64,000 nucleotides of DNA. Source: Leucosporidium creatinivorum (Eukaryota > Basidiomycota > Microbotryomycetes > Leucosporidiales > Leucosporidiaceae). Below the pieces are notes generated by a model. The model was not told the origin of the DNA and searched no databases. It was given only the letters and a program-made list of their open reading frames with translations. The stretch covers positions 1 to 64,000 of the forward strand of contig BCKL01000040.1 of the NCBI GenBank assembly GCA_001600635.1, given 5' to 3'. Both the position numbers and the translations under genes were made by a program. Every line of letters starts with the position of its first letter. Position 1 is the stretch's first letter. This document shows, piece after piece, positions 57,420-64,000 of this stretch.

Positions 57420-60117
57420 TCACTCCTCCCAAACCTTCTCCCACCTCCCCTTCCCCTCCTCCAAATGCCCAAACTCGGCAACCGCCTCCTCCTCCCCTTT
57501 ATCCTCCTCCTCCTCCTCTTCATCCTCGACCTCCAACGCGACCCTCCCCTTCCCCTTTCTCACCTTCTCCTTCTCCTGCTGGGCCTTAACCTCCCACTTC
57601 TCCTTCCTAGCTAACACCTTCTCCAAGCTCTCCCACCCCTTCCCTTGGGGGACGACGACCTCCCTCCTCCCTCCTTCGAAGCGGCAGATCGCTTCGCACC
57701 CAGGGGGGTCCCAGACGCGATAGCACGGCTTGACGTTGGAGAGTGCGGAGGGCATGGTCCAGGAAGCCCAGTTGGTGGGGATGGCGACTTTGGAGGTGGA
57801 GGGAAAGTCGAGGTTCATGAGACGGATGGTGCGGGCCGAGGCGAAGGAGGGGGAGGTGAGGAGGGTGTAGAGGTCGCTGAAGGAATGGACGTGGCGCATG
57901 TCTGTTTGGTGTGGCGTCGAGAGATGGTCAGCGAGTGGAAGGAGAAAGCGCGCGAGCGCCGAGCGAGCGCCAAACTTACCCAACTCTGCCACTTCATGCA
58001 ACTCCAAGGCCAGTTCCACCCTCTCGCCCTCGCTTCTCCTGTTCCACTCTCCATCCAACCTCCTCTCTCCCTTACCCAGCACACTAGCACCCACCGCAAA
58101 CCGACTAGCCTCAGTCAGATAACTCGGCTCGACAATCTTGACGCCCAACGCGCTTTGCAGGTGGGGTAAGGGGAAGGAGGAAAAGATCTGGCGGACGGGG
58201 ATGGTGGGCGCGCCGGTCGAGTCGAGAGGAGGGAGGTCGGTGAAGGTTGCGTGGGCGGGGGGGAGGAAGGCGCGCGAGGTGTAGTGTCTTTTCGGTGGGG
58301 TGGGGTGAGGGGCGGGGACGAGGTGGGAGCGGGGGGGGGGAGTGATGGTCGGGAGAGAGAGAGGGAGGTGAGGGCAAAAGGGAAGAGCGAGGAGTCGAGA
58401 TCAGCGACCAGCTCGGCGAAGCCACTTCGAGCTCGAAAGGGACCTACGCCGCCATCAACAGAATCTTCATCTTCTGCACCAAGCTCGTCCTATTCCCGCT
58501 CAAATGATCAATGGTCAAGAGCATCGGAGGTTCCGAATAGTAGCCCTTGACGTCGCCCCAGAAGCCCTAAGTCCTCGTTCGGCGCAGGGTCAGCTCGACT
58601 CAACTCGGCTCGCTCCTTTCGAGAAAGAGGAAATGAGAGGGAACGCACCTGAGCTTTCGCGACATACTCTTTCGTCAAGGCATCGTCTCCGCAGGTCATA
58701 TGCAGGCTCTGCTCAACGCTCACTCATCAGCTTCCGCCCCCCCCCCTCGCCGAGAAGAGCAGGAGAAAAGTAGCGACTCACCACACTCTCATGCCTCTCC
58801 GTACCCGGTAGGTCGACCTCAAAATGATGGCTCCTAAACACCCCAGGATCGAGGATATGGACCTTCAACCCATTCTTCGCCGTAAAGTCCATCTTGAGCG
58901 GCAGGCGCTCGGTCGGGGAGAGACAATCGGACGGGTCGCAGTGCCGCAGTTCGGTGGTGCCGAGGATCTGGGTGCACGTTTTGAGAGAGGGAGTTAGTGA
59001 GGAGGAGAGGGAAGGAAGGAGGGCAAGGATAAGGAACCTCACCTCGTTGAAGTTGTTCTGATCCCGCGAGACTTTCTCCAAGTCGCGCTGGAGGACTTGG
59101 TTCCATGCCTCGGCGGTGACGTCGCTCTTCTTCATCCACATCCATCCTGTTTCCAATGCACCGTCCATATCAGCGAGCATCCTCGAGATGAGCCGAATCG
59201 AATCGGCGCACCAGTGTTGAAATGATCGAACGCCTCGTTCTCCTGGGCGATGAGGTCGTGCGTGGCCATGTACTTGGTCATGTAGGGGTAGGGGTCACTG
59301 TGGTGTCGGTCACTCGGTCAGCTCGGCCGACGAGCCGGGGAGAAGAGAGAGAGAGAAGGAACGGACTACTTGAAGGCGACGTCCGAGTCGACAAAGAAGA
59401 CGTCCCGCTGCTTGAGGACTTCGATGAGGCCTGCGGTGGAGCGTTTGGTTTAGTTCTGGGTAGTCTGTATCATGGAGAGTGAACTCACCAGCGAGTTTGG
59501 GCCAAGTAGCGACGCTGCTCGGTGGAAGGAAGGGTCAGTTCTCGGTTCGGCGCTCGAGCTCGACGACGTACAGGATCTGCGCGGGCGCAGAGAAAGGCAA
59601 GGTCAGCTCACTCGACTATTCATCATCCACACGCCCAAATCCACACGGCCAAAAACATAACGCACCTTGTCCGGCCGATCCCACATATAACCCCCAAAAG
59701 CATACATTCCCCTCTCCTCACAGTTCCTCACGCACTGCTCATCCAAACAGAGCACCACGACCTTGGTCTCCCTCCCCCCGTCAGCTGTATCCCTCCCAGC
59801 AGCTTTCCGCTCCTTGTTCAACCGTTGAGCAAAAGTATGGAGGGCGTGAGTGCCCGAAGTGGCCCAGTGCCCGTCTGCGAGGGTGAGCCAGAGATGAGGC
59901 GGAGGGGAAGAGGGGGAGGTGAGAGGGAAGTGTGTAGAGAGGAATGTAGTGAGGGTGGTGCCATCTTTTGCTAGGATCGCTTTCGGTAGCGCCGAGGAGC
60001 CTTTGGTCGCCGCCTGCTCGTCGTCGTCGTCGTCGTGAGTTGGTGGCCTGTAGTCGACTCGCTCCTCCTCAGCCTGCTGTAGCTGAGTAGGGTACACCTC
60101 TCCCTTCTCCTTCAATC

Positions 60118-60149
<32 letters not shown>

Positions 60150-60346
60150 CGCTCCTGCTCCCTCACCACTGCCCTCTCCTCGCTCGACCCAGAACTGCCG
60201 ACCAACAGCCAAAGCATCAACACGAGTCCCATCCCCATCAACAGCCATTTCCTTGCGCCTCGAGATAATGGTAGTAACGATCCAACATCTGTACGATTTG
60301 CGCTGGTGCCCGGTAAAGGGAGGTTAATGGACGCGCCGCCGCGCAT
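57420..60346 (-). CDS. Type II membrane glycosyltransferase, nucleotide-diphospho-sugar transferase (DxD) family
   Basis: Eleven exons (60346-59666, 59576-59572, 59514-59489, 59430-59370, 59297-59212, 59146-59043, 58967-58782, 58708-58649, 58566-58448, 58287-57980, 57901-57420), 705 residues. A cytosolic tail, one membrane anchor ([18 protein letters not shown], about residues 33-50), a Glu/Gln-rich stem and a lumenal catalytic domain are visible. The DxD site is FFVDSDVAF, with CDEQ-like upstream strand ([20 protein letters not shown]), [26 protein letters not shown] and MAAHYTSRAF downstream. This fits the Pfam Nucleotid_trans group; sugar and acceptor are unknown. Exon 2 has only five nucleotides (ATCCT), needed to keep frame and giving the expected DKILVATWPK. 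The acidic-tailed C-terminus ([11 protein letters not shown]) is unusual. Confidence 0.75.
60121..60161. repeat. Hexanucleotide microsatellite in the glycosyltransferase stem
   Basis: Imperfect (CTCCTG)n run on the plus strand, reading EQEQEQ on the coding minus strand. Likely variable in length between strains. Confidence 0.8.
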
Positions 60347-60628
60347 TCGAGGTGAGGTTGAGGGAGGAGCGAGAGAGGTGAGCGAGGGGGCGAAAGGATG
60401 TCGTGGGAGAAGAAAGTCGAGTGAGATGAGTTGGTAGGACCAGAGTGACGTAAATTAGCTCTGATCGCTTTGCTACACCGCTACAGACCCTCCTCGCTGC
60501 CCTCCAGCCCTTCGCCGAACCCTCTTCGCCGAGCAGCCTTCGCCGAACCTCTCAGCTCTCACTCCCTGCAAGTCAGCTCGGAGTAGCGGAGACTTCCACT
60601 CTATCAGCTGCTTCTCCGCCCTAGCCCT
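60347..60628. other. Intergenic between glycosyltransferase and dioxygenase genes
   Basis: 282 bases: glycosyltransferase promoter and dioxygenase 3' end, both minus strand. Repeated TTCGCCGAAC words near 60510-60550. No gene seen. Confidence 0.35.
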
Positions 60629-62406
60629 CTACCTCGGATCCTCACTCCCCGCGACATGCGCCTGCAGCATCGTCCTCCTCCCCTTACTCCCATCCCCCTC
60701 TCCCTCCCAACTCTCCGGATAATCAGTAGCACTATGATACACCCCCCTATTATAAAACAGGACCAAATCCCCTTGTTCATACTTGGGGCAGAGGATGTTC
60801 TCAGGCTGCAGGGCGGGGCGTTGGAGGGAGTAGAGAAGAGCTCGGACGGCGGAGAGGTCGGAGATGATCTCTACGGGGGCGGAGGGGGAGTGCCGGAGAA
60901 AGATGCGACGGACGGCGACAGAGTGGACTTGGAAGGATTTTTCGAGCGTGTGGGGGTTGGTCCAGAGCAGTGGGTAGGCTGTTCAAGCAGGGAGGGAGGG
61001 GGGGGGGGGGGGTCAGCTCGGCACTCGCGATCGGTTCGGCGCCTGCTCCCTCCTTTTGTGACTCTTCTCCTTGACCTCCCAGCCCGACCGACGGGAGAGG
61101 GCAGACAGTATATGTTAGAGCAAGAGAGAAGCCTCTCACTTTTGACATCCTCCTCCCTCCACTCTGGCAAGTCCTCCAACGGCAGCACCTTCCCTTCTTC
61201 ATGGTACGTGCCCAGGCCGTTCGAGTTTCCTTTGGAGGCGCCGTTCCATTGGTCTGTCGTGTATCAAGATTGATCGTGGTGATTCGTGAGAGGAAGGAGA
61301 GACGGGGGAAACATCAGCGAGGCTCGGCGCCGAAACAGATTGAGGAGAAAGGGAGAGCAGAGCTCTAGAAAAAAACGTACAAGGCCAAGGCGCATACTCG
61401 ACCCAACTATTCTCCACCACCCGCCTCTCCTCCTCCCCCAGACACTCATACATCTTAGCACCACTGAGGAAGCCCGTCGACCCGGCCGCGACGCCAGGGA
61501 GGGTCGAGCCCGAATCGTCGTCCCAGACTACTGTGAGTGGGGGCCCGGACGGGATGGAGAGACAGAGGAGGGAGGTCACGCGTGGGGGAGAGGTGTGGTA
61601 GAGGGCGGCGTCCATCTGTTTGACGCGGACGGGAGAGAGAGGGAGGAGAAGGGGTGAGCGCCAAGCGAGCCTGAGGTCTCGGGCTTGAGAACGACGAGAC
61701 GTACGTGCCAGCTGCAGGGGAGGAGCACAGAATCAGTGTACATGTTCTGGTTGGACGTCGACAAGAGGTAGGCGAGAGATGTGCAGGAGAACGCGACATA
61801 CCGATGCCAACGAGTGAGCAGGCCCTCCTCCCTCTGCTTCTCCGTCAAGGGGAACTTATGATAGCTGGTATGATCCTGCTCAACCCCCAATGAAAAGCCT
61901 TATTAAGCTCCCTCCTCCTCCCCCTCCCCTCAATGCAAGAGACAACAACTCACCGCCTGCTTGAGCACCCTCCCTCCGAACCTCTCTCCCTGCTTCCCTC
62001 CTCCAACAAGTTTAATCTCGGGATGCACACTAATGGAGTTCCCAATCCCATTGAGGAGGGAAGCTCCTTTGACTGCATCATTATGTCCATGTTCCGCCTG
62101 CTCCCTCACTTTGATCAGCTGTTGCTCGGGCTCGGCGGGGAGGGGGAGGGGAAAGGGGAAAGGGGGACTTACGGCAGCAGAAGGGTCGAATCGCCTTACA
62201 AACTGGAACTGTTTCTCCGGCTCCAAGCCCCCTTGACTAGGGATGATGAGCACTTTGTACCGATACAAGGCCTCCTCAAGCACTTTGAACTCGTTATCGC
62301 TCAGCTCGGCGTTCAAATCCACTCCCAGGACTTTGGCGCCGAAGTCGACGCCGGACCCGACTTTTGTAGGGGAGAGAGGAGCGATGATGGGAAGAGGGAG
62401 GGTCAT
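60629..62406 (-). CDS. xanA: Alpha-ketoglutarate-dependent dioxygenase, xanthine dioxygenase (XanA)-like
   Basis: Seven exons (62406-62173, 62097-61954, 61875-61802, 61711-61705, 61615-61381, 61253-61140, 60978-60629), 385 residues. Fungal XanA is a TauD-family Fe(II) enzyme that hydroxylates xanthine to uric acid in place of xanthine dehydrogenase. Landmarks: VRRFDPSAAAEHGH, ISVHPEIKLVGGG, RWHMDAALYHTSPPRVTSLL with the His-x-Asp iron ligands, STGFLSGAKMYE, ENSWVEYAPWPYQW, LLWTNPHTLEKSFQVHS and GDLVLFYNRGVYHSAT with the distal His. A downstream Arg (KGRRTMLQ) can bind the co-substrate. Exon 4 is a 7-nt micro-exon (CTGGCAC) that completes RWHMDAAL. Intron 6 (161 nt) contains a long G/C homopolymer run near 61000-61012. 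Substrate is inferred from family similarity. Confidence 0.8.
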
Positions 62407-62734
62407 TGTGGAGTGAAGGAGGGAAGGAGGGAAGGAGAGAGAGAGAGCGCGCAGATCTGCGGAAGGGCTCGAAGGGAAGGAGGGCGCCGGCAGCTCGGCC
62501 GAGAAGCGGAGGGGAGGGCGAGATTGTGGGTTAAGCAGCTGGGGACGAGGAGGAGAGGTGTGCGAGCAGGGGAGGTTTATTTAGATATGTAGCATAGCAA
62601 GTGAAGGATGAGGTGCAAGAGCGCAGGTTGGGCTGCTGGGGTGCAGGAGTAGCTCACCCTCAAGATGAGCGAGCCGAGCGGAGCAGCCTAGAGCTGTTGT
62701 GTTGTCTTCCCCCTCATCTCTCGTCGCCAACACG
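62407..62734. promoter_or_regulatory. Divergent intergenic region
   Basis: 328 bases between the dioxygenase start (62406, minus) and the tail-anchored protein start (62735, plus). It contains a GAGA/GGAAGGA-rich tract next to the dioxygenase. No GATA cluster obvious enough to claim nitrogen control. Confidence 0.35.
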
Positions 62735-63358
62735 ATGAGCCACTCTCGCTCTTCTTCCGTCTCTGACCTACACCCCTACGACGACCACCCGCTAGCATCC
62801 TACTCGTACGGCCCCTCCTCTTACTCGGATACAGCTTCCGAACCACCTAGTCGACGCACTTCTCTCGCCTACGAGCCCGAGTCCGCTCCTGGTCCTAGAG
62901 CAGGGGTAGCGGGCGAGGGGAGTGTAGCTTCTACGGGAGGAGCAAGTAGTACAGCAGCAGCAGCAGCACCGGGACCAGGCGGGTCAAGGAGGAGCAGAGC
63001 ACGCGCCTTCTCCTTCCTCCTCGACTCGTCCTCGTCCTCCTCCCCTCTGGCGCCTTCTTCCTCGACGACAAACGGAGACCGGCGCGCCTCCCTAGTAACG
63101 ATGGACGACCCTTTCGCGGGAGAAGCCTACCATTTCGCCCTCCGCGCCGACGACGAGGACGACGACGACGACGAGCGGGGGCAGTTGAGCGACGTCGACA
63201 CCTCTGGAGGAGGAGGAGGACAAGCAGTACAGCAGAGACGAAAATACAGGCAGACGTTCCAACCGATCGTTAAAGAGGAATTATGGTCGATGGGTGTTAG
63301 TGCGCTCGCGGTCGTCGGGTTGACGGCCACGGCGGTGGTGCTTTCTGTTGTGGGTTGA
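62735..63358 (+). CDS. Tail-anchored membrane protein, unknown function
   Basis: A single exon of 207 residues. The N-terminal 160 residues are Ser/Ala/Gly-rich and disordered with an acidic run (ADDEDDDDDERG). A basic patch (QQRRKYRQTFQPIVKEELWS) precedes one C-terminal membrane segment (MGVSALAVVGLTATAVVLSV) that ends at the stop codon, which is the layout of tail-anchored proteins of the ER or mitochondrial outer membrane. The start is placed at MSHSRSSSVSDL. No family recognised; composition of coding bases is normal for the window. Confidence 0.6.
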   Translation: MSHSRSSSVSDLHPYDDHPLASYSYGPSSYSDTASEPPSRRTSLAYEPESAPGPRAGVAGEGSVASTGGASSTAAAAAPGPGGSRRSRARAFSFLLDSSSSSSPLAPSSSTTNGDRRASLVTMDDPFAGEAYHFALRADDEDDDDDERGQLSDVDTSGGGGGQAVQQRRKYRQTFQPIVKEELWSMGVSALAVVGLTATAVVLSVVG

Positions 63359-64000
63359 GCGTGAGTTGAGGTCATGTGATGTGGTGCAGAGTAGGGTGGG
63401 GTTGGAGCTGATTGTCACTATATACAGGTCGAACGCGGAGGCAATGTAACATCACCGTCTCTCACTCGGCGCTCGCTCGCTCGGCGGGGCGGAGAGCTTC
63501 AACCACATTCCTCCCCCTCAACGCATGGCTCTCGCTCTCCACTCCCATTCGGACCTTTCTCCCAATCCTCAAGTTCCCACTCCTACCCACCTCACTTCCA
63601 CCACCTGCCCGCTCTCCTCCTCTCGCCAATCTCTCGCCGAACCCCCCAGAGACCGCAAGCTCGCCCTCTCCCTCCTACTCCTACCTCCTACCTCCTACAT
63701 CACACGACTCCTCCTCCTCCCCTCGCCATCGCACCTGCTCCACCCTCCCCTCACCCCCTTCGACTAAAACGCAAAGCCCGCCTCGCCTCCAACCCTAACC
63801 CTCCAATCCGGGTTCCTCTCACCTCGGCGGCAGTTGGAGCAGCTCAGCGATGTCTGCTCCTCCGAGCTTGCTGAGCAGGGGCGCAAGGCAGCAGGTCCGA
63901 CCGTCGGGGATGATGGAGTGAAGCCCAGCCTCCTACGCTTCGGCAGGGAGGTGAGGGAGGGAGGGGAGAAGGTGCTCTCCCTCTCTCTCTCTCTGTCGAG
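63359..64000. other. Right end of window, unresolved
   Basis: 642 bases. A candidate internal exon 63834-63950 lies between a GGCGGCAG acceptor and a GTGAGG donor, with a 39-codon open frame starting LEQLSDVCSSELAEQG. An upstream start could be the ATG at 63525, but the pieces could not be joined with confidence. It is probably the 5' part of a plus-strand gene continuing beyond the window. Confidence 0.25.

Noticed and set aside
63780-63812. CCCTAACCCTCC as telomere-like repeat
   Set aside because: Only two imperfect units, surrounded by ordinary sequence.

Overview
The window is nuclear DNA of a GC-rich, intron-dense basidiomycete fungus. Nearly every gene is cut by several introns of 50-120 nt with GT(G/A)NGT donors, a CTGAC-type branch point and a CAG acceptor. 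The style resembles the yeast-like Pucciniomycotina (Microbotryomycetes), but that placement is inference. I saw no tRNA, rRNA, CRISPR array, reverse transcriptase or transposase. Exon models were built by hand from splice signals, reading phase and family similarity.

Left part (1-17 kb): a partial F-box-like gene, a TDA3-like FAD oxidoreductase, two more F-box-like paralogues on the minus strand, the checkpoint-clamp gene RAD1, an unrecognised seven-helix membrane protein, a 19-exon secreted glyoxal oxidase with a probable GPI signal, and the ER/cell-wall chaperone gene ROT1.

Middle (17.3-37.7 kb): a large inverted duplication. The left arm (17.3-23.0 kb, minus) and right arm (31.7-37.6 kb, plus) each carry a family 2 O-methyltransferase gene preceded by two exons of the co-chaperone gene STI1 around a 2.3-2.7 kb intron. 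Between the arms lie a complete STI1 (itself with a 2.67 kb intron and lacking the TPR1-DP1 half of classical Sti1) and, divergent from it, MBF1 with a 2.24 kb intron. The right O-methyltransferase copy has lost one acceptor and gained bases at one donor.

Right part (38-64 kb): xylose reductase; a decayed fourth F-box-like paralogue containing five undetermined bases; COX16; two adjacent Ser/Arg-rich proteins of an unrecognised family; a small membrane protein; two tandem double-GAF proteins with identical exon phases; tubulin cofactor E; a Golgi-type glycosyltransferase with a 5-nt micro-exon; an alpha-ketoglutarate-dependent xanthine-dioxygenase-like enzyme with a 7-nt micro-exon; and a tail-anchored protein.

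Most genes are unrelated housekeeping functions. The coherent stories are the O-methyltransferase/STI1 inverted duplication, the scattered F-box-like family at different stages of decay, and extreme splicing features: micro-exons of 5, 7, 10, 13, 16 and 21 nt, a candidate 23-nt intron, two GC-AG introns and several giant introns.
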